Positions 37,544 to 46,736 of a DNA stretch of 64,000 nucleotides are shown here, piece by piece. Origin of the DNA: Streptomyces griseoluteus (GTDB taxonomy: Bacteria > Actinomycetota > Actinomycetes > Streptomycetales > Streptomycetaceae). Location: NCBI RefSeq assembly GCF_004784465.1, contig NZ_SRRU01000001.1, positions 496,001 to 560,000 of the forward strand. The letters run 5' to 3'. Positions within the stretch are counted from its first letter, which is position 1, and every line of letters starts with the position of its first letter. The position numbers and the translations under genes were made by a program. The notes below the pieces were generated by a model. It was not told the DNA's origin. It made no database searches and saw only the letters and a list, made by a program, of their open reading frames with translations.

Positions 37544-38298
37544 CCGGCATCCTCGCCTCACGGGCCCTGATCAAGCTGGAGCTCGCCCGCGCCCTGCGCA
37601 ACCGCAAGTTCCTGTTCTTCTCCGTGCTCTACCCCTCGGTCATCTTCCTGATCTTCGCCGGGAGTTCGGGCACCGGCGAGAAGGTGGGCGGCACCGGCCT
37701 GACCGTCGCCACCTACCTGATGGTCTCCATGGCCTCCTTCGGCGCCCTGACCGCCGTGCTGATGGGCAACAGCGAGCGCATCGCCAAGGAGCGGGAGAGC
37801 GGCTGGGTGCGCCAGCTCCGGCTGACCCCGCTCCCCGGCCACGGCTACGTCCTCGCCAAGACCGCGAGCGCCGCCGTGGTGAGCCTGCCGTCCATCGTGA
37901 TGGTGTTCGTCGTCGCCGCCGTCGTGAAGGACGTACGCCTCGACGCCTGGCAGTGGCTCGCCCTCACCGGCGTCATCTGGGCCGGCAGCCTCGTCTTCGC
38001 CGCGCTCGGCGTCGCCATCGGCTACCTCGCCTCCGGGGACGCGGTACGGCCCATCACGATGATCGTCTACTTCACGCTCTCGCTCCTCGGCGGCCTGTGG
38101 ATGCCCTCCGCCGGGTTCCCCCGCTGGCTCCAGGACATCGCCGAGTGGCTGCCGACGTACGCGTACGCTGCCCTGGGACGCGCGGTCGAGCAGAGCCAGG
38201 CCCCGCAGGCGCGGGACGTCGCCGTCCTCGCCGTGTACTTCGTCCTCTTCGCGGGCGGCGCGGCCTGGCTGTACCGGAAGGACACGCTGAAGGCGTGA
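37540..38298 (+). CDS. ABC-2 type exporter permease
   Basis: 252 aa with six predicted helices. The ABC-2 pattern ERIAKERESGWVRQLRLTPLPGHGYVLAK (about 80-108) is the coupling helix, followed by the C-terminal TLSLLGGLWMPSAGFPRWLQDIAEWLPTYAYA motif. It overlaps both neighbours by 4 bp (ATGA with the ATPase, GTGA with the kinase). Substrate unknown. Confidence 0.94.
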   Translation: MTGILASRALIKLELARALRNRKFLFFSVLYPSVIFLIFAGSSGTGEKVGGTGLTVATYLMVSMASFGALTAVLMGNSERIAKERESGWVRQLRLTPLPGHGYVLAKTASAAVVSLPSIVMVFVVAAVVKDVRLDAWQWLALTGVIWAGSLVFAALGVAIGYLASGDAVRPITMIVYFTLSLLGGLWMPSAGFPRWLQDIAEWLPTYAYAALGRAVEQSQAPQARDVAVLAVYFVLFAGGAAWLYRKDTLKA

Positions 38299-39488
38299 AC
38301 GCGATGACGGAGGACCGGTACGCCGGGACCGGGGCGGAGACCCCCGTGGGGCGTCCGCCGCGGGGCCGGCGCGAGCTGTGGGTGAAGCTGCTGTGGATCG
38401 GCGTCTGGCTGGTCTTCCTCAGCTCGCCCGTCCACGACCTGGTGAGCGGCGGCCACGGGGCGGCGGCCACCTGGGCCGGAGCGGTGGGACTCACGGCCTT
38501 CGTCGCGGTGTACCTGGGGCTGGTCTTCCGCAACATGGGCCGGACCTTCTCCGGGCCCGCCGTCGTCGTGCTCCTGCTGATCCTCGGCGTTCTCGCGCCG
38601 CTGCTCGCGTACACGCTGGGCAGCGCCTGGCTCGGCCTGTTCGTCTACCTCTCGGTGGCCTGCGGGGCGACCCTGCCCGCGAAGGCCACCTACTGGGCGA
38701 TCCCGGCCTCGGCGGCCGTGATGTACCTCGTCGGACTGCACACCGGCGAGGAGGAGGCGCGCAACCTGATCCTGCTGGTGGTGCTGATCGGCTTCGCCAT
38801 GACAGGAGTGCGACAGCTCGTCCGCACCACCGTCGAGCTGCGCAAGGCGCGGGCGACCGTGGCGCAGCTCGCCGCCAACGAGGAGCGGCTGCGGCTCGCC
38901 CGTGACCTGCACGATCTGCTGGGGCACTCGCTGTCCCTGATCACGCTCAAGAGCGAGCTGGCGGGGCGGATGCTGCCGGGCCGGCCGGAGGAGGCCGCCC
39001 AGCAGGTCGCGGACATCGAGCGGGTCAGCAGGCAGGCGCTGGTCGACGTGCGGGAGGCCGTCACGGGGTACCGGCGGCCCCGGCTCGCCGCCGAACTCGC
39101 CGGTGCGCAGGTCGCGTTGACGGCCGCCGGGGTCGTCGCCGAGATACCCGCCGAGCCCGACCTCGCCGGGCTGCCCGAGGAGGCCGAGGCCGCGCTGGCG
39201 TGGACGCTGCGGGAGGCCGTCACCAACGTGGTCCGGCACAGCGGCGCCGAGCGGTGCGCGGTCGAGCTGCTGCACCGGCACACCCTGGACGGGCCGGTGC
39301 TGGAGCTGTCCGTCGAGGACAACGGCTCGGGCGGCTCGGGGAAGGGGCCCGGCAACGGGCTCACCGGGCTCGCGGAACGGCTCCAGGGGACCGGGGGCAC
39401 GCTGGAGGCGGGGCGGTCCGCCAAGGGGTTCCGGGTGGTCGCCCGCGTCCCGTCGGCCGTCGGGGCGGACGTAGTATCCGGGTCATGA
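38295..39488 (+). CDS. Sensor histidine kinase, HisKA_3 (DesK/LiaS-like)
   Basis: 397 aa from the GTG at 38295, which overlaps the permease stop (GTGA); an ATG at 38304 is an alternative. Five or six transmembrane helices in the first 165 residues leave almost no extracellular loop, the intramembrane-sensing layout. The phosphoacceptor is in RDLHDLLGH (H206), and the HATPase domain carries the N-box LREAVTNVVRHS and G-box GNGLTGLAERLQ. Fusion by overlap to an ABC-2 exporter suggests it senses membrane stress or the exporter's substrate. Confidence 0.94.
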   Translation: MNAMTEDRYAGTGAETPVGRPPRGRRELWVKLLWIGVWLVFLSSPVHDLVSGGHGAAATWAGAVGLTAFVAVYLGLVFRNMGRTFSGPAVVVLLLILGVLAPLLAYTLGSAWLGLFVYLSVACGATLPAKATYWAIPASAAVMYLVGLHTGEEEARNLILLVVLIGFAMTGVRQLVRTTVELRKARATVAQLAANEERLRLARDLHDLLGHSLSLITLKSELAGRMLPGRPEEAAQQVADIERVSRQALVDVREAVTGYRRPRLAAELAGAQVALTAAGVVAEIPAEPDLAGLPEEAEAALAWTLREAVTNVVRHSGAERCAVELLHRHTLDGPVLELSVEDNGSGGSGKGPGNGLTGLAERLQGTGGTLEAGRSAKGFRVVARVPSAVGADVVSGS

Positions 39489-40099
39489 CGAGCACGATCA
39501 AGGTCCTCCTCGCCGAGGACCAGTCGATGGTCCGCGAGGCGCTCGCCGCGCTGCTCGGGCTGGAGGACGACATCGAGGTCGTCGCGCAGGTCGCGCGCGG
39601 GGACGAGGTGCTGGCCGCAGTGGGGGAGCACGGGGTGGACGTGGCCCTGCTCGACATCGAGATGCCCGGCTGCACCGGTATCGAGGCCGCCGCCCGGGTC
39701 CACCGGGCGCACCCCGGCGTGAAGCTCGTCGTCCTCACCACCTTCGGCCGCCCCGGCTACCTCCGCAGCGCCATGGAGGCGGGCGCCGACGCCTTCCTCG
39801 TCAAGGACGCCCCCGCCGCCCAGCTCGCAGCCGCCGTACGCAAGGTGCTCGCCGGCGAACGCGTCATCGACCCCACTCTGGCCGCGGCGGCCCTCGCCGA
39901 GGGTGCCAACCCCCTGACGGACCGCGAACGCGAGATCCTCCGCGCCGCCGCCGACGGCTCCACCAACGCCGAACTGGCCGGGGCCCTCCACCTCTCCCAG
40001 GGGACGGTCCGCAACTACCTCTCCATGGCCATCCAGAAGCTCGCGGCCCGCAACCGGGCGGAGGCCGTGCGCATCGCGCGGGAGAAGGGCTGGCTCTGA
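39485..40099 (+). CDS. NarL/FixJ family response regulator
   Basis: 204 aa; the ATG overlaps the kinase stop (ATGA). Receiver domain with acidic pocket E11/D12, phosphorylation site D57 in LLDIEMPG and the lysine in LVKDAP. The LuxR-type HTH (about 139-204) reads LTDREREILRAAADGSTNAELAGALHLSQGTVRNYLSMAIQKL. Cognate partner of the upstream kinase; probably controls the exporter operon. Confidence 0.96.
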   Translation: MTSTIKVLLAEDQSMVREALAALLGLEDDIEVVAQVARGDEVLAAVGEHGVDVALLDIEMPGCTGIEAAARVHRAHPGVKLVVLTTFGRPGYLRSAMEAGADAFLVKDAPAAQLAAAVRKVLAGERVIDPTLAAAALAEGANPLTDREREILRAAADGSTNAELAGALHLSQGTVRNYLSMAIQKLAARNRAEAVRIAREKGWL

Positions 40100-40105
40100 G
40101 GCCGG

Positions 40106-40990
40106 TCAGTTGAGCAGGGCTCTTGCCGCGTGGGCCTGGGCCCGCGCCTTTTCCTCGGCCGTCGGGTCGACCACCGAGACCAGTTCCGCGTACGCCTCCA
40201 GTTCGGCCGCGCCCTCGGTGAAGGCGCCGCGCTGGACGAGGAGGCGGCCCCGGTCGTAGCGGAGGCGGGCCGGGCGGGAGGGGAGCAGCATGGCCAGCTC
40301 GACGGCGCAGAGGGCCACGTCGGAGCGTTCGGGGCGGGCGGTGGCCCAGGCGCGGATGTTGTTGAGGATGCGCTGGATGATCTGGAGCGGGGCCGCCGGG
40401 ACCAGCATCGAGGGCTCCAGGGGCGCGCCCGTCGCCCCGGCCACCAGCAGCTCGGTGTCCATGCCGCTGAGCACCCGGCCGCCCTCGAAGGGGTCCGCGA
40501 GGACCCGGTCGCCGGCCGTGCCGAAGCCGACCACGAAGTGTCCCGGCAGCGCGACCCCGTACACCGGGGCGCCCGCGCGCCGGGCGACCTCCATCCACAC
40601 CACCGACAGCAGGATCGGCAGCCCGCGCCGCCGCCGCAGCACGGAGTGCAGCAGCGAGGACTCCAGCCGCTCGTACTCCCCGGCCGTGCCGCAGAACCCG
40701 TTGGCGCCGCCCAGCAGCCGGCCCACCGCCCGCGCCCAGGCCAGCGGCTCGCCCGGCCGGTACGGCAGCCGCCCGGCGAGTTCGTCCAGCTCGATCTGGG
40801 CCGCGTCCATCCCGGCCTCGTCCAGCGTGCCGTCCACCTCGGCGCCGATCATGAGGCACAGCGCGGACAGGTCGGGCCACTGCGACCGCGCCTCCTCCGC
40901 GAACCGCCGCCGCAGCTCCGCCGACCGCTCCGGCGGAGGCGGGTACGGGGGCGGGAAAGCGGGGCGCCGGGCTGGTTCTGGGGGTTCCAC
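40106..40990 (-). CDS. SirB1/transglutaminase-like protein with TPR-like tail
   Basis: 294 aa from a GTG at 40990. The core (about 85-215) is the Transglut_core2 (SirB1, PF13369) domain: NGFCGTAGEYERLESSLLHSVLRRRRGLPILLSVVWMEVARRAGAPVYGVALPGHFVVGF, with the conserved Cys and His (in LPGHF) and D in LADPFEGG. The C-terminal end looks like a single tetratricopeptide-type helix pair (RYDRGRLLVQRGAFTEGAAELEAYAEL). Function in Streptomyces is unknown. It converges on the response regulator with only 6 bases between. Confidence 0.9.
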   Translation of the reverse strand: MEPPEPARRPAFPPPYPPPPERSAELRRRFAEEARSQWPDLSALCLMIGAEVDGTLDEAGMDAAQIELDELAGRLPYRPGEPLAWARAVGRLLGGANGFCGTAGEYERLESSLLHSVLRRRRGLPILLSVVWMEVARRAGAPVYGVALPGHFVVGFGTAGDRVLADPFEGGRVLSGMDTELLVAGATGAPLEPSMLVPAAPLQIIQRILNNIRAWATARPERSDVALCAVELAMLLPSRPARLRYDRGRLLVQRGAFTEGAAELEAYAELVSVVDPTAEEKARAQAHAARALLN

Positions 40991-40999
40991 GACGGGCTC

Positions 41000-42019
41000 C
41001 TACGACCGCCCGGAGCCGGGCGCGTCCGGCTCCCGGTAGTGGTGGTACGCGTGATGCGGGGCGAAACCGAGACCGTCGTACAGCCGCCGCGCGCCCTCGT
41101 TGTCCTCCTCGACCTGGAGCCACGCCGCCGAGGCGCCCTCGTCCAGGGCGCGCCGGGCCAGCGCGGCCATCACGTCGGTGGCCAGCCCCTGACGCCGCCG
41201 GGCCGGGTCCACCTCGACCGCCGCGAAACCGGCCCAGCGGCCGTCCACCACGCACCGCCCGATCGCCGCCGGCGGCTCGCCGGCCGCGCCGGGCACACGG
41301 GCGAACCACACCGACGGTCCGCCGTGCAGCACCCGCAGGGCCACCTCGCTCACTCCCTCGCGCCCGTACCGCGCGAGCCACGCCTCGTCCGCCTCGCGGG
41401 AGAGCACCACGCCGGCGCCGCCCTCCCGGTCCGCGACCGGCGCCAGCGCGCCGGTCCACAGCTCCGCCGTGACCTCCCGCGTCCAGCCCCGCCGCGCCAG
41501 CTCCGCCGACAGCAGCTCCTGTGTGCCCTCGGCGCCGGAGGCGGTCTGGACGTAGGCGGGCAGTCCGCGCTCGCGGTACCAGCGTCTTACGGAAGCCAGG
41601 GCCACGTCGAGCGGAAGCCCCGGCTCGCCGAGCGGCAGCACGCTGTTGGCCCGCCGGGTGAAGCCGCCCGCGGCCCGCAGCTCCCACTCACCGAGCCGTT
41701 CGCTCTCCACCGGGCGCCACGCCCGCGCCGCGATCCGCGCCAGCTCCTCGTAGTCCGCCGCCGGACCCCGGCGACGCGCCGGAGCCGACGGTACGACCTT
41801 GCCCGCGACCAGTGAGGACGCCTCGGCCTTGACCACCCGGCCGTCCCGCCGTGTGATCATGAGCACGCCGTCGTCGTCCCAGGAGGTGAGAACGCCTACC
41901 GTGTCGGTGAACTTCTCGCCCGCCGCACCCGAACCCGTCAACTGCCGTACAGATACCCTTTTGCCCACGTCTGCCGGTGTGATGAGGACCTTGAGCAGTC
42001 CTGTCACCGAGAATTCCAC
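41000..42019 (-). CDS. GNAT acetyltransferase with N-terminal SH3-like domain
   Basis: 339 aa from the GTG at 42019 (VEFSVTGLLK), which has AGGAGGGG about 12 bases upstream; the frame is open to 42049. The first 75 residues (ITPADVGKRVSVRQLT...DTVGVLTSWDDDGVLMITRRDGRVVKAEASSLVAGK) form a small beta-barrel-like domain. A degenerate and then a typical GNAT domain follow, with acetyl-CoA motif VDPARRRQGLATDVMAALARRAL near 270-292 and LYDGLGFAPHHAYHHYR at the end. Substrate unknown. Confidence 0.88.
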   Translation of the reverse strand: MEFSVTGLLKVLITPADVGKRVSVRQLTGSGAAGEKFTDTVGVLTSWDDDGVLMITRRDGRVVKAEASSLVAGKVVPSAPARRRGPAADYEELARIAARAWRPVESERLGEWELRAAGGFTRRANSVLPLGEPGLPLDVALASVRRWYRERGLPAYVQTASGAEGTQELLSAELARRGWTREVTAELWTGALAPVADREGGAGVVLSREADEAWLARYGREGVSEVALRVLHGGPSVWFARVPGAAGEPPAAIGRCVVDGRWAGFAAVEVDPARRRQGLATDVMAALARRALDEGASAAWLQVEEDNEGARRLYDGLGFAPHHAYHHYREPDAPGSGRS

Positions 42020-42159
42020 GGGTCGCTCCACCCCTCCTGTTCGGATCACGCTCCGAAACGGAGATACTAGGTGCGGGCATCGACGACGCCGCGCTCCCGC
42101 GCGCCAGGCGGCGGAGCCTGAGGAGGCCCGCCAGCGCCCTATCGAGGAGGAACGACAGC

Positions 42160-42480
42160 GTGACCTACGTCATCGCGCAGCCTTGTGTCGACGTCAAGGA
42201 CAAGGCGTGCATCGAGGAGTGCCCGGTCGACTGCATCTACGAGGGCCAGCGGTCCTTGTACATCCACCCGGACGAATGCGTCGACTGTGGTGCCTGTGAG
42301 CCGGTCTGCCCGGTCGAGGCGATCTTCTACGAGGACGACACTCCGGAGGAGTGGAAGGACTACTACAAGGCGAACGTCGAGTTCTTCGACGAGCTGGGCT
42401 CCCCCGGCGGCGCCAGCAAGCTGGGTCTGATCGAGCGCGACCACCCCTTCATCGCCGCGCTGCCGCCGCAGGGCGAGTAA
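42160..42480 (+). CDS. fdxA: Seven-iron ferredoxin
   Basis: 106 aa, GTG start preceded by GAGGAGGAA. Cluster ligands are visible: C9, C17 and C21-Pro for the 3Fe-4S site, and C40-x2-C43-x2-C46-x3-C50-Pro for the 4Fe-4S site, with C25 as the remaining ligand. This is the FdxA/FdxC type common in actinobacteria. A 20-bp hairpin separates it from dapC. Confidence 0.97.
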   Translation: MTYVIAQPCVDVKDKACIEECPVDCIYEGQRSLYIHPDECVDCGACEPVCPVEAIFYEDDTPEEWKDYYKANVEFFDELGSPGGASKLGLIERDHPFIAALPPQGE

Positions 42481-42515
42481 CCGGTCAGCAGGTCCGGCGG
42501 CCCGTATGAGCGTGC

Positions 42516-42569
42516 CGCCTCGGTCCCGTACGGCCTGGTGACCCCCGGCCGTGCGGGACCGAGGCGTTT
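42516..42569 (+). terminator. Hairpin between fdxA and dapC
   Basis: cgcctcggtcccg...acggcc pairs with ggccgt...cgggaccgaggcg, about 20 bp with one G-T pair and an 11-base loop, followed by ttt. It ends 29 bases before the dapC GTG, so it either ends fdxA transcription or attenuates read-through into dapC. Confidence 0.75.
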
Positions 42570-42597
42570 GCGCCCCCTAGGAAAGAGAGCAAGCCCC

Positions 42598-43695
42598 GTG
42601 TCCGCAGTCTCCGACCGGCTCCCCGCCTTCCCCTGGGACAAGCTGGAGCCCTACAAGAAGACCGCCGCCGCGCACCCCGGCGGGATCGTCGACCTGTCGG
42701 TGGGCACCCCGGTCGACCCGGTTCCCGAGCTGATCCAGAAGGCACTGGTCGACGCGGCCGACTCGCCGGGCTATCCGACGGTCTGGGGCACGCCCGCGCT
42801 GCGCGACGCGATCACCGGCTGGCTGGAGCGCCGCCTCGGCGCCCGCGACGTCACCCACCGGCACGTCCTGCCGATCGTCGGCTCCAAGGAACTCGTCGCC
42901 TGGCTGCCGACCCAGCTCGGCCTCGGCCCCGGTGACAAGGTCGCCTACCCGCGCCTGGCCTACCCCACCTACGAGGTCGGCGCCCGCCTCGCCCGCGCCG
43001 AGTACGAGGTCTACGACGACCCGCGCGAGCTGGACCCGGCGAATCTCAGGCTGCTCTGGCTCAACTCGCCGTCCAACCCCACCGGCAAGGTCCTCTCCCA
43101 GGAGGAGCTGACCGGGATCGTGGCCTGGGCCCGCGAGCACGGCGTACTGATCGTCTCCGACGAGTGCTACCTGGAACTCGGCTGGGAGGCCGACCCGGTC
43201 TCGGTGCTGCACCCGGACGTCAACGGCGGCTCCTACGACGGCATCCTCGCCGTCCACTCCCTCTCCAAGCGGTCCAACCTGGCCGGTTACCGCGCGGCCT
43301 TCGTCGCGGGCGACCCGGCGGTGCTGATGCCGCTGCTGGAGATCCGCAAGCACGGCGGCATGATGACCTCCGCGCCGACCCAGGCAGCGGTGGTGGCCGC
43401 CCTCGGCGACGACGACCACGTACACCTCCAGCGCGAGCGCTACGCGTCCCGCCGCGCCAAGCTCCGCGCGGCCCTGCTGTCCCACGGCTTCCGCATCGAC
43501 CACAGCGAGGCCAGCCTCTACCTCTGGGCGACGAAGGGCGAGTCCTGCTGGGAGACGGTCGCCGCCCTGGCCGGCCTCGGCATCCTCGTCGCACCGGGCG
43601 ACTTCTACGGCGAGGCGGGCGACCAGTTCGTCCGCGTGGCGTTGACGGCTACGGACGAGCGCATCGACGCGGCGGTCGCCCGCCTGACGGCATAG
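42598..43695 (+). CDS. dapC: Succinyldiaminopimelate transaminase DapC
   Basis: 365 aa, GTG start with AGGAAAGAG upstream. A fold-type I class I/II aminotransferase: SPSNPTG, then DECYLELGW, and the PLP lysine in SLSKRSNLAGYRAAF (K224), with the closing arginine in FVRVALTA. The start SDRLPAFPWDKLEPYKKTA is typical of actinobacterial DapC. It acts in lysine and diaminopimelate synthesis; dapE lies 2 kb downstream on the same strand. Confidence 0.95.
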   Translation: MSAVSDRLPAFPWDKLEPYKKTAAAHPGGIVDLSVGTPVDPVPELIQKALVDAADSPGYPTVWGTPALRDAITGWLERRLGARDVTHRHVLPIVGSKELVAWLPTQLGLGPGDKVAYPRLAYPTYEVGARLARAEYEVYDDPRELDPANLRLLWLNSPSNPTGKVLSQEELTGIVAWAREHGVLIVSDECYLELGWEADPVSVLHPDVNGGSYDGILAVHSLSKRSNLAGYRAAFVAGDPAVLMPLLEIRKHGGMMTSAPTQAAVVAALGDDDHVHLQRERYASRRAKLRAALLSHGFRIDHSEASLYLWATKGESCWETVAALAGLGILVAPGDFYGEAGDQFVRVALTATDERIDAAVARLTA

Positions 43696-43725
43696 CGCCA
43701 GTGCTGTGGGCAGTCGTTCCGCAGG

Positions 43726-43800
43726 GCCATGGGGGTCCCTCTGCTCGAGCGAAGCCGAGAGCTTGGGGGAGGGTGGGCACAGCCCGCAGCGCCGGGTGCG
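43726..43800. repeat. Streptomyces intergenic repeat (imperfect palindrome)
   Basis: The stretch gggggtccctctgctcgagc..gaagccgagagcttgggggagggtgggcac in the dapC 3' gap is a sequence I recognise as a recurrent intergenic element in many Streptomyces genomes. Its two ends (gggtccctctgctc / gagcttgggggagg) can fold back imperfectly. Function unknown; it may act as a terminator between the two convergent genes. Confidence 0.6.
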
Positions 43801-43876
43801 GCTGTCACCCCGCCCGGCAGCAGACACGCCGAGGGGGGCCAGGGAAACATCCCGGACCCCCCTCGTCACGCGACGA

Positions 43877-44164
43877 CTAGCCGAGCGGCAGCCCCTTCAT
43901 CGGGAGCCCGCCGAGCACATTCCCCGCCGCCTTGCCCGCCGCAGGCGCCGGCAGGGCCTTCTTCACAGCCTTGCTGTCCGCCAGCCCACCCACGGCCTTG
44001 TCCACGTGCGTCGCGCCGTCCAGCTTGGTCAGCCCGCCGAGATCCGGCACGGCCGGCTGGTTGGTGGCCGCACCGGCGGTACCGGCGGCGCCGACCCCGG
44101 CGGCCGCCCCCGCGGCGACGAGCAGCGCGGCACGGGCGATACGGCGGGTCAGGGGGAGGGACAT
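43877..44164 (-). CDS. Small secreted protein, function unknown
   Basis: 95 aa from the ATG at 44164 (MSLPLTRRIARAALL), with GGAG a few bases upstream. A Sec signal (about 10-33) ends in AGTAGA-A. The short mature chain is rich in Gly, Ala, Leu and Lys (DLGGLTKLDGATHVDKAVGGLADSKAVKKALPAP) and has no cysteine, unlike chaplins or rodlins. Similar proteins occur in Streptomyces without known role. Confidence 0.8.
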   Translation of the reverse strand: MSLPLTRRIARAALLVAAGAAAGVGAAGTAGAATNQPAVPDLGGLTKLDGATHVDKAVGGLADSKAVKKALPAPAAGKAAGNVLGGLPMKGLPLG

Positions 44165-44294
44165 GATGCTCCATTCGACAGGAGAGAACGGTGTGGTGTC
44201 CGAGCCCGGACGCACTGACTACCGCTCGAACCCGCCGAAGGTTGCGGACGCCGAAGGTAAAGACTGGATAACGCATCGCATTATCAGGTGTGGA

Positions 44295-44314
44295 TAAAAA
44301 CGGGCAAAGCCCGT
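44295..44314 (-). terminator. Intrinsic terminator of the lysozyme-fold gene
   Basis: On the minus strand acgggc-ttt-gcccgt is followed by five T, a compact Rho-independent terminator 140 bases after the stop at 44456. Confidence 0.75.
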
Positions 44315-44455
44315 GGTGAAGGCGCCGAGCAGAATCCTTCCACCCCTTGCACCGCAAGGGCCGAGGCCCACCCCGGCACCCCTGCCTCCGAACGCGCCCC
44401 CCGACAGCGCCCGCAACCCGTACGGGGCAGCCCCCGCACAAGCGTCCGGACTGTC

Positions 44456-45454
44456 TCAGGACCCCGTGACGATCCGTACGGCCGCCAGCGACGACTCCGC
44501 CCCGGCCGCCCCCGACGCCGGGGCCGGCACCGGATGCCAGTCCCCGCCACCGTTGGACGCGGTCCACTCCCGCCCCTCGTACGTCACACGGGTGATGCGC
44601 AGCGCCGAGGAGTTGGCCACCGCCCATTGCGCGAGCTGCCACCCCCGCTCCCGCTCGGTGCGCCCGCGGGCGTCCGTCCGGGTGCCCAGCGGCACCGGCA
44701 CGGTCACCGTCCGCCCGTGCGCCGTCGCGGTCACGCTGGGCGAGGGAGAGGGCGAGGGGACGGCCGTACCGCCCACCACCGCGCCGGTCTCCTGGAGCGC
44801 GTCGCGCCCGAAGTCCCGTACCAGCGCGGTCCGTACGGCGTCCGGGCTCGCCGCCTCGGCGGTGCGCGCGGTGCGGCCGTCGCAGGTCAGGGTGGCCGCC
44901 GAGCGGCCGGTGAGGGCGGCGGCCAGCAGCTTCGCGTCCGGCTCGTGCTTGGCGTACGCCTCCGGGAAGCCGCTGCGCTGCACCTTCTGCGCGGCGACGG
45001 TGAGCGGGAGTTCGGTGTAGCCGGGCACATGGGCGAGGTGCGCGTAGAAGATGCCCGCCGAGTACGCCGGGTCCATGATCTGCCGCTGGGTGCCCCAGCC
45101 CTGCGAGGGCCGCTGCTGGAACAGGCCGAGTGAATCCCGGTCCCCGTGGCGGATGTTGCGCAGCCCCGACTCCTGGAGCGCGGTGGCGAGCGCGATGGTC
45201 ACGGCACGCTCGGGCATGCCGCGCCCGGTGCCGACGGCGGCGATGGTGGCCGCGTTCACGGCCTGCTCGGGCGTGAAGGCGTACGACACCGTCCTGTCCT
45301 GCACCGAGACCACGGTGCAGCCGCGCGCGGCACCGCCTCCGGTGACGTACTGGACGACGAGGTACGCGCCGACACCGGCGAGCACGAGCAGGGCCGCACC
45401 GATCCGGAACGCACGGCCGCGACGCTTGGGGCGAGAGGGGGACGGCTCTGACAC
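44456..45454 (-). CDS. Membrane-anchored lysozyme-fold protein
   Basis: 332 aa from the GTG at 45454 ([13 protein letters not shown]); the frame is open far upstream but is antisense to dapE. A basic N-terminus leads into one transmembrane helix (about 18-40). The external domain resembles a lytic transglycosylase: [57 protein letters not shown], with a candidate catalytic glutamate in LQESG. The C-terminal part is a separate, less recognisable domain. Likely acts on peptidoglycan; activity is inferred from the fold only. Confidence 0.88.
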   Translation of the reverse strand: MSEPSPSRPKRRGRAFRIGAALLVLAGVGAYLVVQYVTGGGAARGCTVVSVQDRTVSYAFTPEQAVNAATIAAVGTGRGMPERAVTIALATALQESGLRNIRHGDRDSLGLFQQRPSQGWGTQRQIMDPAYSAGIFYAHLAHVPGYTELPLTVAAQKVQRSGFPEAYAKHEPDAKLLAAALTGRSAATLTCDGRTARTAEAASPDAVRTALVRDFGRDALQETGAVVGGTAVPSPSPSPSVTATAHGRTVTVPVPLGTRTDARGRTERERGWQLAQWAVANSSALRITRVTYEGREWTASNGGGDWHPVPAPASGAAGAESSLAAVRIVTGS

Positions 45455-45550
45455 GCGTACAAGGTACTGGAGCCCGCAAGGGTCCTCGCCGCGGACCCGC
45501 GCCCCGGTGAGGCGGCGGGCCCCGCCCCGGCGGGCGTTAAGGTCACCAGC

Positions 45551-46630
45551 ATGGCCGACACCACCCTTGACCTCACGCTGGACGCCGCCGAGCTGACCGC
45601 CCGGCTCGTGGACATCCCGTCGGAGAGCGGCACGGAGAAGCCCCTCGCGGACGCGATCGAGGCCGCGCTGCGCGCTTTGCCCCACCTCACGGTGGAGCGC
45701 TTCGGCAACAACGTCCTCGCCCGCACCGACCTGGGCCGCGCGGAACGCGTCATCCTCGCCGGGCACATCGACACCGTCCCGATCGCGGAGAACGTCCCCT
45801 CCCGCCTCGACGAGGACGGCGTGCTGTGGGGCTGCGGCACCTGTGACATGAAGGCCGGTGTCGCGGTCCAGCTCCGGATCGCGGCCACCGTGCCCGACCC
45901 CAACCGTGACCTGACCTTCGTCTTCTACGACAACGAGGAGGTTGCCGCCGAGCTGAACGGCCTCAAGCACCTCGCCGAGGCCCGCCCGGAGTGGCTCCGG
46001 GGCGACTTCGCGGTGCTGCTGGAGCCCTCCGACGGCGAGGTCGAGGGCGGCTGCCAGGGCACGCTCCGGGTGCTGCTGAGGACGAAGGGCGAGCGGGCCC
46101 ACTCCGCGCGCGGCTGGATGGGCTCCAACGCCATCCACGCGGCCGCCCCGATCCTCGCCCGCCTCGCCTCCTACGAGCCCCGGTGGCCGGTGATCGACGG
46201 GCTGGAGTACCGCGAGGGCCTGAACGCCGTCCGCATCGGCGGGGGAGTGGCCGGCAACGTGATCCCGGACGAGTGCGTGGTCACCGTCAACTTCCGCTAC
46301 GCCCCCGACCGCACCGAGGAGGAGGCGGTCGCGCACGTCCGTGAGGTGTTCGCGGACTGCGGTGTCGAGGAGTTCGTGATCGACGACCACAGCGGCGCCG
46401 CCCTGCCGGGCCTCTCCCACCCGGCCGCCGCGGCCTTCATCGAGGCGGTCGGCGGCACCCCGATGCCCAAGTACGGCTGGACGGACGTCTCCCGCTTCGC
46501 CTCCCTCGGCATCCCGGCGGTCAACTACGGCCCCGGTAACCCGCACTTGGCGCACAAGCGGGACGAGCGGGTCGAGGTGGCCAAGGTCCTCGCGGGCGAG
46601 GAGCGGCTGCGCGCCTGGCTCACCGCGTGA
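45551..46630 (+). CDS. dapE: Succinyl-diaminopimelate desuccinylase DapE
   Basis: 359 aa, ATG start. An M20 metallopeptidase-family enzyme of the lysine/peptidoglycan precursor pathway. Zinc ligands: H72 in AGHIDTVP, D in [11 protein letters not shown]132/E133 in DNEEVAAE, and the C-terminal H in [10 protein letters not shown]. The dimerisation domain ([13 protein letters not shown]) is present. Length and motifs match actinobacterial DapE. Confidence 0.96.
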   Translation: MADTTLDLTLDAAELTARLVDIPSESGTEKPLADAIEAALRALPHLTVERFGNNVLARTDLGRAERVILAGHIDTVPIAENVPSRLDEDGVLWGCGTCDMKAGVAVQLRIAATVPDPNRDLTFVFYDNEEVAAELNGLKHLAEARPEWLRGDFAVLLEPSDGEVEGGCQGTLRVLLRTKGERAHSARGWMGSNAIHAAAPILARLASYEPRWPVIDGLEYREGLNAVRIGGGVAGNVIPDECVVTVNFRYAPDRTEEEAVAHVREVFADCGVEEFVIDDHSGAALPGLSHPAAAAFIEAVGGTPMPKYGWTDVSRFASLGIPAVNYGPGNPHLAHKRDERVEVAKVLAGEERLRAWLTA

Positions 46631-46736
46631 GGCCCGCACAGCGCGGCGCCGCGTTCCGGACATGCTCACGTCCCCCCTCGGTAACGGTTGCGGATCTAGG
46701 CTGAGGACGAAATACCGGCAAGCGGAGGGAGCGCAC

